Positions 8,643-17,036 of a stretch of DNA of 34,745 nucleotides are shown in pieces. A model generated the notes under the pieces. The model ran no database searches and was not told the origin of the DNA. It saw only the letters and a program-made list of their open reading frames with translations. The DNA comes from Methanolinea sp. UBA473 (GTDB taxonomy: Archaea; Halobacteriota; Methanomicrobia; Methanomicrobiales; Methanospirillaceae), in the NCBI GenBank assembly GCA_002509495.1, contig DAEV01000072.1:403-35147 (forward strand). The letters are read 5' to 3'. The first letter of the stretch is position 1; the number at the start of each line of letters is the position of its first letter. The translations under genes were made by a program, and so were the position numbers.

Positions 8643-9021
8643 GATCTTGCCCTCGTCATCGGATCCCCTGCCGCACTCACCACCCGCGGTATTGCCCGGG
8701 TGCAAAGGTTTATACAGGTTGCTTGCAGGCAGTGAAATTAAACCTTGTGGCGAAACACTGCGCTCCCCATGGATTGCGGGCAGGAGAATATGTGGCAGGA
8801 TCAAGTCCTGGTAGATCTCCTGGAAAGCCTACAGTGAACTTTGGCTCCCGGACAGGCCTTTTTTTTGCGCGCATGGGGCAATCTTTCCTGCAGGCCCCCT
8901 CCGGGCAGGGTGCAATACGGGAACAGAGGTAAAAAGGCACTCTCTCTCCGTAACTGGAAATCATCCATCGATTAATATTATTTACCTTATGTTCCATACT
9001 ACCTCATACCGGGGAATTCAC
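8643..9021. other. Divergent intergenic region
   Basis: About 380 bases between the minus-strand 4xPKD gene and the plus-strand surface gene. Open frames here read through low-complexity text and lack family features. The region holds a plus-strand TTTATACA at 8709-8716 with purines before it, a run of eight T at 8859-8866, and an AT-rich box near 8971 that probably serves the 9022 gene. The first two could bound a small RNA (see findings). Confidence 0.5.
8971..8978 (+). promoter_or_regulatory. Probable box A for the 9022-10908 pair
   Basis: ATTAATAT, followed by ATTATTTACC, is the only AT-rich box close to the gene. A start about 25-27 bases downstream (near 9000) leaves a leader of about 20 bases that includes GGGG at 9011-9014 ahead of ATG 9022. 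Confidence 0.35.
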
Positions 9022-9909
9022 ATGGGAAAAGGTCTATCCATTGTTGCCGGGGTGATCCTGGCAGTTCTCCTGGTCCCGGGGATCTGGGCGCTCTCGATCT
9101 CCGTCGATCCGGACCATATCCAGGCAGGGGACCAGGTGACGATCGTCGTGGAAGGGCTCGAGGACAATGCCACCTTCTCGCTCCAGCTCCAGGGAAAGTT
9201 CGGGGTCCCCTCCGGGGGGGAGTTCTCGTTCGAGAACCGAAACCTCGTGGTCCCCTTCACGCTGAACGACGGGACATTCACCGCCACGATGCAGAATACG
9301 GATCAGAATGTCCTCTCCATCAGGAAAGGCGACACGGAAGTGAAGAAGGTGGGCGTCTCGACCAACGGAATGTTCCAGGTGAGTGAATCGGGCGACATAC
9401 CGGCAGGGACCTACGACGAGATCCTGCTTGGGGGGACCGGGGCAGCAGGTGCCAACCAGGTGACTGCCACGGTTCACCTCCAGGGAACCAAGCAGGGTCC
9501 GCAGGACGGGGAGATCACCTTCATTGTCGATGGGATCACGGACGGGACCGTGGAAGTCAGGGTCGTCGTGGACGGGGAGACCGTCCTGTCCCGGACCATT
9601 ACGATCGGGAACCCGACACCCACGCGGACTGCGAGCCCCGGGCAGGGTGGCGGCGGCGGCGTCACCACCACGATCAAGGCCGGCACCCCTGCTGTGACCG
9701 CGACGGGAACCCCTTCGGCAACCCAGACCGGGACTCCGGCCGGGACCGTTCCCACGGTTTCCCAGACCGTCCCGCAGGCCACCATGAGCCCGGTGCAGAC
9801 TACCATGGCAACCCCCACTCAGCCAGAGACAACAACGGGGTTGTCGACGGTGATCGTAGTAAGCGCAGTGGTCCTGGGTGCCCTGTTCCTGATCCGGCGC
9901 CCCTGGTAG
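9022..9909 (+). CDS. Exported membrane-anchored protein, Thr/Pro-rich stalk
   Basis: A protein of 295 residues from ATG 9022. An N-terminal signal peptide ends near WALS (about residue 24). The next 185 residues are beta-rich and lack cysteines. A Thr/Pro/Gly stalk with five consecutive glycines (about 208-265) leads to a C-terminal membrane helix and RRPW. ATG 9022 was preferred over the upstream ATG at 8989 because the hydrophobic core starts right after it and GGGG precedes it. The next gene, a DUF1616 protein, begins 12 bases after the stop, so the two are likely one operon. No family name is recognised; the architecture is that of a cell-surface protein held by a C-terminal anchor. Confidence 0.75.
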   Translation: MGKGLSIVAGVILAVLLVPGIWALSISVDPDHIQAGDQVTIVVEGLEDNATFSLQLQGKFGVPSGGEFSFENRNLVVPFTLNDGTFTATMQNTDQNVLSIRKGDTEVKKVGVSTNGMFQVSESGDIPAGTYDEILLGGTGAAGANQVTATVHLQGTKQGPQDGEITFIVDGITDGTVEVRVVVDGETVLSRTITIGNPTPTRTASPGQGGGGGVTTTIKAGTPAVTATGTPSATQTGTPAGTVPTVSQTVPQATMSPVQTTMATPTQPETTTGLSTVIVVSAVVLGALFLIRRPW

Positions 9910-9921
9910 GCATCCCGGATC

Positions 9922-10908
9922 ATGGACCCCCCACCTCCTCTTCCAGACCGCATCCTCACTGCGTTCTCCCCTTCCCGCACCCCACAAGACCTCCGGGTGG
10001 TCTATTTCTGGACACTCGTCTCGATCGCTGCAGTGTACCTCCCTCTGGTAAACGAGAGTCCCGCGAGGGTGATCCTGGCACTGCCCATGATCCTCTTTTT
10101 CCCGGGATATTCCCTCGTTGCGGCCCTCTTTCCCGGGGAAAGGGAGATCGATGGCCTCGAACGGCTCGCGCTCTCCTTCGGGTTGTCGATCGCCGTCGTG
10201 CCCCTCATCGGGCTTGCGCTCAACTATACCCCGTGGGGGATACGGCTGGATCCGATCGTGATCTGCCTCGTGCTGTTTACTCTTGCCATGGCGGCAATTG
10301 CCCAGTACCGCCGCTCACTCCTTGCGCAGGACGAGAGGTTCAGGGTCCCGTTCCGCGGGATTTTCTCCTCGGTGAAGCAGGAGTTCCTGCCGCGGGAGGG
10401 GTCCCGGACAGACCGCATCCTCTCCGCGATCTTGTTGATCGCCATCGTGGCAGCGCTGGGGACCACCCTCTATGTGATCGCCGTTCCGAAAGAGGGCGAA
10501 AAATTTACCGAGTTCTATATTCTTGGGGGAGAAAGGAAGGCCGCGGATTATCCGACCGACCTGGTGGCAGGTGTCCCCGGATCGATCATCATCGGGATCG
10601 GAAACCACGAGTACCGGAATACCACCTACGTGGTGGAGCTGTACGAGATCGACCAGGAGTTCGATCCGGTAACGAATACCTCCGTCATCCATGCAATGGA
10701 AAAGGTTTCCTCGTGGAACGTGTCGCTCCCGCACAACACCACATTCGAGGAGGCGCGCCCGTTCACACTCCGGTCCGCCGGAACCAACCAGTTAAAGTTC
10801 CTCCTGTTCATCGACCAGGCACCCCCGGAAACGAGGAAGGGAATGGACAGGATCAACGAGAGCTACCGGGACCTTCACCTGTGGGTCCGGGTACGGCCGC
10901 AGCCCTGA
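9922..10908 (+). CDS. DUF1616 family membrane protein
   Basis: A 328-residue protein. Residues about 24-135 form four membrane helices (the stretch VILALPMILFFPGYSLVA is characteristic), followed by a charged loop, a fifth helix at about 168-190, and an outer beta-rich domain (about 195-328) with YPTDLVAG and IGIGNHEY motifs. This arrangement matches DUF1616 (Pfam PF07760), found mostly in archaea; no activity is known. It follows the anchored protein at 9022-9909 by 12 bases. No clear ribosome site precedes ATG 9922, so translation may depend on the upstream gene. Its last 56 bases overlap tail-to-tail with the minus-strand gene ending at 10853. Confidence 0.8.
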   Translation: MDPPPPLPDRILTAFSPSRTPQDLRVVYFWTLVSIAAVYLPLVNESPARVILALPMILFFPGYSLVAALFPGEREIDGLERLALSFGLSIAVVPLIGLALNYTPWGIRLDPIVICLVLFTLAMAAIAQYRRSLLAQDERFRVPFRGIFSSVKQEFLPREGSRTDRILSAILLIAIVAALGTTLYVIAVPKEGEKFTEFYILGGERKAADYPTDLVAGVPGSIIIGIGNHEYRNTTYVVELYEIDQEFDPVTNTSVIHAMEKVSSWNVSLPHNTTFEEARPFTLRSAGTNQLKFLLFIDQAPPETRKGMDRINESYRDLHLWVRVRPQP

Positions 10909-11665
10909 ACACCAGCGAGAGTCCCCGCGATCTCTCTTCCAGGCGGACGCTGTCCACCCTCCAGGGCAGCTGCTCCGCCCGTGCGAGGAGGCAGGCGATG
11001 AGGCTGCAGATTCCGCAGGGATGCATGGTACAGCACTTGGGGGAGACCGAAACGACCTCCAGGCACCCGTCAAAGAGGCGGTAACCTTTCACGGTCGCGA
11101 CCAGGGTGTCGCCCTCGCGGGAGATCTCCACGTGTTCGGACAGTTCCAGCACATCCTCGCAGATCTCCCGTAAAGCGGAAACAAGTTCAGGTTCCGTTTC
11201 CGGAAGACGTAGGCCCGCAGAAGCTTCGAGACGGGTCACCAGGGGGAGCGCCGCAGGGATGACAATGAGACCGGGAGCAGTCTCTTCCGTCACAAACGAA
11301 AAGTCCGAAGTGGTGCCCGGCAGAGATTCCCCCTCGGCGGGGATGAATTCTTTCACTCCTCCGGCCACATCGTTCGCGGGTAGGAACCAGGCATCCCCGC
11401 GAACACCCAGATCCGCCCCGATCCGGCAGACATTCAGTGTCCCTGCGACAGGGAGGAGAGAGATGACCTCCGGGCCCGGGGGGTCTTCCCGGGCAAAACT
11501 GAGCATGAAGACCCCTGAAAGGAAACAGGCGACACCGGACAGGATCACGGTCGCGCTTGTCAGGTCTCCCCGGTTGGTGAAATACCCGAGGGCCAGGAGC
11601 AGTGCGGCCCCTGCGAGGAGGATGATCCCGGAGAGCGTGTAGTCGTTATAGGGTCTGGTCTTCAT
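10853..11665 (-). CDS. Two-TM protein with cysteine cluster, last gene of MoxR operon
   Basis: A protein of 270 residues from ATG 11665. Two membrane helices (about 11-28 and 38-56) are followed by a soluble domain. Near its end is an unusual cluster: Cys211, Cys212, His216, Cys217, Cys220 and Cys225, with Cys201 just before. The spacing could bind a metal or a cluster, but no known family is recognised. GGAGGTG sits right before ATG 11665, a textbook ribosome site; the frame upstream of it is spurious. The start lies 20 bases inside the preceding gene. The 3' end overlaps the convergent DUF1616 gene by 56 bases. Confidence 0.7.
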   Translation of the reverse strand: MKTRPYNDYTLSGIILLAGAALLLALGYFTNRGDLTSATVILSGVACFLSGVFMLSFAREDPPGPEVISLLPVAGTLNVCRIGADLGVRGDAWFLPANDVAGGVKEFIPAEGESLPGTTSDFSFVTEETAPGLIVIPAALPLVTRLEASAGLRLPETEPELVSALREICEDVLELSEHVEISREGDTLVATVKGYRLFDGCLEVVSVSPKCCTMHPCGICSLIACLLARAEQLPWRVDSVRLEERSRGLSLVFRAAAVPGPTGEGPGSSR

Positions 11666-12128
11666 CGACACCTCCGAACGATCGGTGGGAGATCCGGTAG
11701 GATGAGAAGAAGAAACCGAGCCCGGCGACCGCGGCAATCGCGAGGGATATTGCCAGGGGGGTGAGAACATGGCGGGAAGTTGCGACGATTCCCGTCGCAA
11801 GAACGAGGAAGGGGATGGTTGCGGCCCATGCGATCCCCTGTTTTACCGAAGAGAGTTGGCCGAGGGAATGGAGAAACACCGTCATCAGACCCGCTTCCAG
11901 GAGCGGGGAGAGAAACAGGTTTGAGTACCCTGCGAGGATCACTACGGGCTGGCCGAGGCAGAAGACCCAAAACCGTGCCCGGGAAGAGCGGGACAGGACG
12001 AGCGCCGCCCCCATGCAGAATACCGAGACCAGGATGGCTGCAGGGAACAGCTGCGACCGCCATGCCGCAGCGATGGTGCACGTCCCTGCGACTGCGAGGG
12101 CTGCCAGGGAAAGGCGAATGGAAGTCAT
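11646..12128 (-). CDS. Small multi-TM membrane protein
   Basis: A 160-residue hydrophobic protein with four or five predicted helices (for example LSLAALAVAGTCTIAAA and FPAAILVSVFCMGAALVL). ATG 12128 overlaps the stop of the DUF58 gene as ATGA, and its own stop lies inside the next gene, so it is tightly coupled. The frame can be read much further upstream, but that part runs out of phase through the DUF58 gene and is not real. No family is recognised. Small helical proteins between DUF58 and neighbours are common in MoxR clusters. Confidence 0.65.
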   Translation of the reverse strand: MTSIRLSLAALAVAGTCTIAAAWRSQLFPAAILVSVFCMGAALVLSRSSRARFWVFCLGQPVVILAGYSNLFLSPLLEAGLMTVFLHSLGQLSSVKQGIAWAATIPFLVLATGIVATSRHVLTPLAISLAIAAVAGLGFFFSSYRISHRSFGGVDEDQTL

Positions 12129-13411
12129 CTCAACACCTTCATTTGGGAAAACCCGAGGGAGGCGAGGCGTTTGAGCCGGGAAGGATCGGCACTCTCTGCC
12201 GGGATCTCCAGGATTGCCTCGATTCCCATTCTCCTGGCCAGCAGACTGATGTAGGCAAGGTGGCTCGGATCGCCAAGACCCGTGGAGAGTACGTGAAGGA
12301 CGATCTCTCTTCCCGCGTGGGAGAGGACATGAGCGCACTGCACCTCGAACCGTGTCGGCTTTACGGAGGAAAGGAAAGTCCGGTACGGCACGAGGAGGGA
12401 TGCGTGGAATCCGGCGCCTTCCTGCGCAACCCTCTCCAGCCTGGTCCTGAATGCCGAAGCGACTGCCGGATCCGTCCACCGGAAGGCCTGGACCACGCGG
12501 ACGGGAGTATTGTGAAGTGCGGTCTCGAGGCGGGAGAGCGTTCGCTCTTTCGGGAGGTACATGAGGAGGTTTGGGCCGGAGATCACCATCAACGTGCAGC
12601 CGCGGGGCTCCCTTGACAGGATGCGGACTGCCTGGAGCGCCGACCCGAGGAGGGTATCGCGGGCCTCTCCCGGGCAGATGGCGGCGCTGTCCGGGAGATC
12701 GACCACCAGGAAAGGATGTTTCCCGGACATCCCGGAATATTCCCGCACAAAGAGCCTTCCGTGCTTGGCCGTGAGCTTCCAGTCGATGGATCTCGGGTCG
12801 TCTCCACTCGCGTAGTCCCGGAACGACCGGATGCCATATCCTTTCAACGGGGTATCCTTTTCCGTCTCGACTTCCCCGGATGTCGCTGCACGCCCGGTCC
12901 GCAGGTAACTTCTCAAGGGGTACACGGACAGGGGGGGCGAGTCCCCCGAACATCGGATCCTGAGCAGGAAGAACGGGTCCCGGATCTTCAGCACAAATCC
13001 CTGGAAATGAAGGGTTCCTGTGGGGAGGCAGGAGATCCTGTACCGTATCAGGAGATTGCCCTGCGAGGGGGGGAGTACCCCGGTATGCGTGTCCCCGTGC
13101 ACCACCACCGTCCCTGTGGGAGGGAGATCTTCTGCCTCGGCGGACATTCCGGGGTCGATCTGAACGGAGAACGAGGTTTCCACGGATACTGCCGCGCCCT
13201 GCCTGAGGATGAGCGGCACGGCGTTCCGGGAGAAGGTCAATGTTCCGGAGATCTCTCTGGCAAGGGTGAGAAACAGGAAGCCCCGGTAGAGAAGGAAGAA
13301 TAGCAGGGCGATGCCGGTCCCGAGGAAGGCTACGTCGTCAAGGATCCAGGCGAGGGAGAGGAGGCCGAGGACCAGGGCAGAAAGGGCGGAAGTGCACCGG
13401 GTGGGCTGCAT
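12125..13411 (-). CDS. DUF58 family protein, MoxR partner
   Basis: A protein of 428 residues from ATG 13411. Two N-terminal helices (about 9-45) precede a beta domain and the DUF58 signature at about 193-212 (RSFRDYASGDDPRSIDWK), then a von Willebrand A-like fold. The metal-site stretch reads LVVDLPDSA instead of a clean DxSxS, so metal binding may be weakened. DUF58 proteins nearly always accompany MoxR ATPases and are thought to be their membrane-side partners. ATG 13411 lies four bases after the moxR stop; a TTG at 13438 inside moxR is the alternative start. The gene ends in an ATGA overlap with the next. Confidence 0.85.
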   Translation of the reverse strand: MQPTRCTSALSALVLGLLSLAWILDDVAFLGTGIALLFFLLYRGFLFLTLAREISGTLTFSRNAVPLILRQGAAVSVETSFSVQIDPGMSAEAEDLPPTGTVVVHGDTHTGVLPPSQGNLLIRYRISCLPTGTLHFQGFVLKIRDPFFLLRIRCSGDSPPLSVYPLRSYLRTGRAATSGEVETEKDTPLKGYGIRSFRDYASGDDPRSIDWKLTAKHGRLFVREYSGMSGKHPFLVVDLPDSAAICPGEARDTLLGSALQAVRILSREPRGCTLMVISGPNLLMYLPKERTLSRLETALHNTPVRVVQAFRWTDPAVASAFRTRLERVAQEGAGFHASLLVPYRTFLSSVKPTRFEVQCAHVLSHAGREIVLHVLSTGLGDPSHLAYISLLARRMGIEAILEIPAESADPSRLKRLASLGFSQMKVLR

Positions 13412-13415
13412 CGGT

Positions 13416-14384
13416 TCAAGGCACCCCGATCGTGGCAAGGATCTCCCCGATCACCTGCTGTGGGGTGATCTCGCTGATCTCCGCCTCCCGTTTCAGGATA
13501 ATCCGGTGCTGCAGCACCCTGGGCGCCAGCCATTTGATATCGTCGGGAAGGACGAAGGATCTTTTCTGCAGTGCTGCAGAGGCCTTGGATCCCCTGACGA
13601 GCGCGATGGATGCCCTGGAGCTCGCCCCGATATGAATGTCTTCGTGGGTCCTGGTTGCCATCACCAGGTCCCTGATGTAGGAAAGAAGGTGATTGTCGAT
13701 GTACACGCGTTGAGCGGAGTCGATGCACATCTGCACGAGGTTCCCGTCCAGCACCGGGGTAAGATTCGAAAAATAGGTCTCCCAGTCCAGACGCCCTTCG
13801 TTCTCTCTCCGGATGATCTCGAGTTCCCCTTCTTTCCCGAGGTGGGACAAGGTCATGGAGAACATGAACCTGTCCTTCTCTGCCTCGATGAGGGGGAATG
13901 TACCTTCGGACTCGAGGGGATTCTGGGTCGCAACGACCATGAAGGGCGGATCGAGGGGGATCGTGATCCCGTCCAGGGTTGCCTGACGCTCGCTCATGGC
14001 CTCGATAAACGCGCTCTGGGTCTTGGGAGCAAGCCGGTTGATCTCGTCGATCAGGAGGAAATTATTGAAGATCGGCCCTTTTTTTAAGGAAAATTCGCGT
14101 GTCGAGGGGTCGTAAATCCGCACCCCCAGGATATCGGCCGGCTGGCTGTCCACGGCGCACTGGAACCTCGCGAAGCGGCACCCGGTGAGTTTCGCGAGAG
14201 TTTTTACGATCGAGGTTTTGCCTGTACCCGGGGTACCCTCCATCAGGAGGTGACCTCCGGAGAGGAGACCGATCATGGAGAGTTCGAGCAGCTGCTCGTT
14301 GCCCACGATGAACTGCCCCATCTTCTCCTGGATCTCGAGGTAATAGCGTGAGATCAGTGCCAGTTCCTGTTCAAGTTCGGTCAT
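13416..14384 (-). CDS. MoxR family AAA+ ATPase
   Basis: A 322-residue cytoplasmic ATPase. Walker A is GTPGTGKT (50-57), Walker B LLIDEI (110-115), sensor 1 is Asn155 in VATQNP, and EGTFPLIEAEKDRF (160-173) is the family's usual stretch before the arginine finger region. Full length for the family. MoxR proteins act as chaperone-like ATPases that assemble or activate partner proteins; the partners here are probably the DUF58 and DUF4129 proteins of the same operon. ATG 14384 overlaps the stop of the upstream DUF4350 gene (ATGA). Confidence 0.93.
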   Translation of the reverse strand: MTELEQELALISRYYLEIQEKMGQFIVGNEQLLELSMIGLLSGGHLLMEGTPGTGKTSIVKTLAKLTGCRFARFQCAVDSQPADILGVRIYDPSTREFSLKKGPIFNNFLLIDEINRLAPKTQSAFIEAMSERQATLDGITIPLDPPFMVVATQNPLESEGTFPLIEAEKDRFMFSMTLSHLGKEGELEIIRRENEGRLDWETYFSNLTPVLDGNLVQMCIDSAQRVYIDNHLLSYIRDLVMATRTHEDIHIGASSRASIALVRGSKASAALQKRSFVLPDDIKWLAPRVLQHRIILKREAEISEITPQQVIGEILATIGVP

Positions 14385-15262
14385 GGTTCATCTCCGCCCC
14401 TCCGGAACAGGAGGATAATTCCCAGGATCAGGAGGGTGACGAGCGCCATTTTGATAGGTATAGAATCCTTGATGAAATTAACCACTCGGATCACAGGAGT
14501 CGCAACCGCGGTCCGCGAATGGACCTGGTCGATCAGGAGGTTGCGTCTGAGTGAGAGCACGTTCCCGACGAACAACGCATCCTCGCCGCTTCCGGCTGAC
14601 TGCATGCCGTTGATGAAGACACTTGGGTCCGAGATCACGTAGAGCGACCCGTTTCCCATCTCCTCGCTGGCTACCACGTGGTACCTGCCGAGCGATTCAC
14701 CGGAACTGAGCCTTCCGTCCCCGTTTTCGTCCACCCACGAAAGGAGCGAGGTGGAGAAGACCGGAATCCCGCCTTCCAGGAATGCCGGCCTGTTCAGCAC
14801 AAACTTCCCGATACCCTGCGTGAGGGTGCCGTTTGTCCGTGGAAACGCGAGGGGAGTGGAGGGATCGTCATAGTACCGGTCGGCACTGCTCAGATTCCCC
14901 CTGGCAATCCGGATCGCTCCTGAAATACCGGAGAGTAACTGGTTGCCGCTCCCGCTGTCGTCTGCCAGGACGACGATATTTCCCCTCTCGATAAAATCCC
15001 GGATTCCTTCGGTTTCTGTCTCCGAATACTCTCCTTGGGGGACCAGGATAAGGAAAACAGAATCGCCCCCAGAGGGGAGAGGCCCCCCGTGGTAAAAGGA
15101 GGCCCCCCGGGAATCGAGATCCCGGAAAAGAAGCGAGGTCCCGTTCCAGTCGGTATTGTACCTGCTATAGGGATGGGTCGAACCCGACAGGTGAAGCGAG
15201 GCGCCGAGGAATGCGACCAGCAGGATGAGTCCGGCGACCCACAGGACACGGCTAACTGCGAT
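14381..15262 (-). CDS. DUF4350 domain membrane protein (start codon uncertain)
   Basis: About 293 residues. An N-terminal helix (VLWVAGLILLVAFLGASL) is followed by a DUF4350-type domain (YNTDWNGTSLLFRDLDSRG, then FLILVPQGEY and a GxG-rich stretch) and a C-terminal helix with RRGGDEP. DUF4350 proteins commonly sit in MoxR/DUF58/DUF4129 clusters; the fold resembles a class I glutamine amidotransferase-like domain without a clear catalytic triad. The start is the puzzle: no in-frame ATG, GTG or TTG occurs between the GTG at 15376 and the helix. The coordinate given is an in-frame ATC just after GGGGGCG. A CTG at 15244 or a one-base sequence error (GTG 15249 in the next frame) are alternatives. 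Confidence 0.75.
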   Translation of the reverse strand: MAVSRVLWVAGLILLVAFLGASLHLSGSTHPYSRYNTDWNGTSLLFRDLDSRGASFYHGGPLPSGGDSVFLILVPQGEYSETETEGIRDFIERGNIVVLADDSGSGNQLLSGISGAIRIARGNLSSADRYYDDPSTPLAFPRTNGTLTQGIGKFVLNRPAFLEGGIPVFSTSLLSWVDENGDGRLSSGESLGRYHVVASEEMGNGSLYVISDPSVFINGMQSAGSGEDALFVGNVLSLRRNLLIDQVHSRTAVATPVIRVVNFIKDSIPIKMALVTLLILGIILLFRRGGDEP

Positions 15263-17036
15263 CGCCCCCGGTGTCCTTAAGGAGTGAATAAAACGAATCC
15301 GCGAGTTCCCCGGCGTCTTCGCTCTTCTGCCGGGCCTCTCCGTACCGGACCTCCTCGTACTTGCGGAGGAAAACACAGAGCCGGGAGGAAAAGGGCATCT
15401 TCTCTGCTCGGGAACAGAGCTCCCTTGGGGTAAGGGAGGATGGATGCGGCAGGGCCAGGCGGGATGCCAGCGCCCTTCGGAGGTACGAGTAGAGGGTGAA
15501 TGCTGCTTCGCGGAGATCTGTCTCCGCAATCTCCAGGTACCGGGAAAGAACGGCCTCTCCTTCGGCCCCAGGATCAGTTGCCGGCGGGGGCACGAAGTCC
15601 GGACTTACGGACAGGTCATGAGATCCGGATGCGACAGGGCCGGGGATGCCCTTCCGGGACCGCGCACCCGCTCTCCTGTAGCGGAGATACGCAACCGCAG
15701 CAAGGAATGCGCATCCGAGCACTGCTCCCGTGGAAAGGAGTTGAGGGAGATCGAGAGGGAATCCGGGTTCCGGGCTCGTAAATGGGGACGGTCCGGGCAC
15801 CGTGATCGGATAGGCCCCGCTCCAGGCGGAAGAGAGGGGGAACGATCCGTGGTCGAAGAACGCCTGGATCCTGTGGGGCCCGGGGGCCAGCCTGACCTGG
15901 ATTCTGAAACGCCCCTGTTCATCCGTGGTTGCCAGTGAGGTTCTACGTCCCTCTGACAGGATCTCGACCTCCGCATCCCGAACAGGAAGGGTGCCGGCCA
16001 TGAGCCTGCCGGAAAGGATCACAGAGCCATCCCCAAGCTCCGGTGGATCGAGGGAGAGGTCGGAGGGCATCTCCTCGATCCGGAATGTCTGGATCCCGGA
16101 GTAGGCGGAGTCCGCATACACCGCAAACACAGTATGGGTTCCGGAAGGGAGGCGTTCCACGAGGTATGTGTACCGGTAATTCCCGCCTCCCGCGGCGGGG
16201 ACGCTCGCAACCTTTTCGGTGTCGATGAAAAGATCGATCCGTGGGCTGCCGGGGGGCTCCCCTGAAAGAGCGCCCTGGAAGGTTATTGTGCTCATGTAGA
16301 AGGCAAACTTGCGGTCCATTTCGAGCGTCAGCCTGAAGGGGGGCTCCACCGGGGTGGTCCTTGTCTGGAGGTTCTGGATTCGCGTCTCCTGCTCATCGTT
16401 CAATTCCCGGACGATCTCCCCGAATTCGGCCTGGCTCGCCTCATATTGTGCAGTATCGAGTTCGAATTTCTCACTGGCGGGAAGAAGGATCCCGCTCTCT
16501 TCCTGGTATTCCTGGTACAGCTCCCGGATACGCTGGCGGAGTGCCTCGCCCTCGTAGGTGATGCTGGTCAGGGCCCGGGGATCGTCGGAATCGCGGAATC
16601 GTACCTCGAGGGAGCGCAGTTCATCCCATCGTTCCGTCCCGTTGAAGAGATCTGTGAGAATCTGGAGGTTCTTCTGGTTGGCCCGGCGAAATTCGGCGAG
16701 CTCTCCCTCCGTCATATCGAGGTTGATCACCAGGCTGTCCAGCGATTGCGTGAGGTCGTGCATCTCCCGAAGGTCCCGCCCGGCCTCCTCGAAATCCCCG
16801 CTCCTGAGATCGAGGATCAGGGTTCCCGGTGCATCGAGGAGATCGTTCATCAGGGGCAGGATCTGTTGGGGCTTTCCGCCGGTGAGCGGCTCCAGGGATG
16901 CAGGGTTTACCTGGTCAGGTGTGGGAGGGCTGGAATTTTTGCTGTAGAGGAGGGGGGATGCAGCCTCCATGGCGATGAGAACAAGGCATGGCACGAGGAG
17001 GAGCAACACCAGGAAGATGGCGAGGGATCGTCTCAT
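15252..17036 (-). CDS. Membrane protein with C-terminal DUF4129 domain
   Basis: A 594-residue protein. A signal or anchor helix (about 5-23) leads to an outer helical, coiled-coil-prone region (about 60-215, rich in Glu, Arg, Gln), then two beta domains (about 230-320, a Big/CARDB-like sheet, and 330-415, resembling a carboxypeptidase regulatory-like fold). A membrane helix follows at about 433-452. The cytoplasmic C-terminus (about 485-594, RYLEIAETDLREAAFTLYSYLRRAL split over two helices) matches DUF4129. DUF4129 is a standard companion of MoxR and DUF58. ATG 17036 overlaps the previous stop as ATGA. It is probably the largest sensor or scaffold of the complex; this role is inferred. Confidence 0.82.
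   Translation of the reverse strand: MRRSLAIFLVLLLLVPCLVLIAMEAASPLLYSKNSSPPTPDQVNPASLEPLTGGKPQQILPLMNDLLDAPGTLILDLRSGDFEEAGRDLREMHDLTQSLDSLVINLDMTEGELAEFRRANQKNLQILTDLFNGTERWDELRSLEVRFRDSDDPRALTSITYEGEALRQRIRELYQEYQEESGILLPASEKFELDTAQYEASQAEFGEIVRELNDEQETRIQNLQTRTTPVEPPFRLTLEMDRKFAFYMSTITFQGALSGEPPGSPRIDLFIDTEKVASVPAAGGGNYRYTYLVERLPSGTHTVFAVYADSAYSGIQTFRIEEMPSDLSLDPPELGDGSVILSGRLMAGTLPVRDAEVEILSEGRRTSLATTDEQGRFRIQVRLAPGPHRIQAFFDHGSFPLSSAWSGAYPITVPGPSPFTSPEPGFPLDLPQLLSTGAVLGCAFLAAVAYLRYRRAGARSRKGIPGPVASGSHDLSVSPDFVPPPATDPGAEGEAVLSRYLEIAETDLREAAFTLYSYLRRALASRLALPHPSSLTPRELCSRAEKMPFSSRLCVFLRKYEEVRYGEARQKSEDAGELADSFYSLLKDTGGDRS

Noticed and set aside
8619..8804. Upstream extension of the 4xPKD gene to a TTG
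   Set aside because: It would put 62 non-hydrophobic residues before a clear signal peptide.
8723..8932. 69-codon plus-strand frame in the 8.7-8.9 kb gap
   Set aside because: Protein-like composition is poor and it crosses the T8 run; a non-coding RNA or no product is more likely.
12129..12953. N-terminal extension of the 160-residue membrane protein frame
   Set aside because: It is an Arg/Pro-rich shadow of the DUF58 gene; the ATG at 12128 with ATGA overlap is a far better start.
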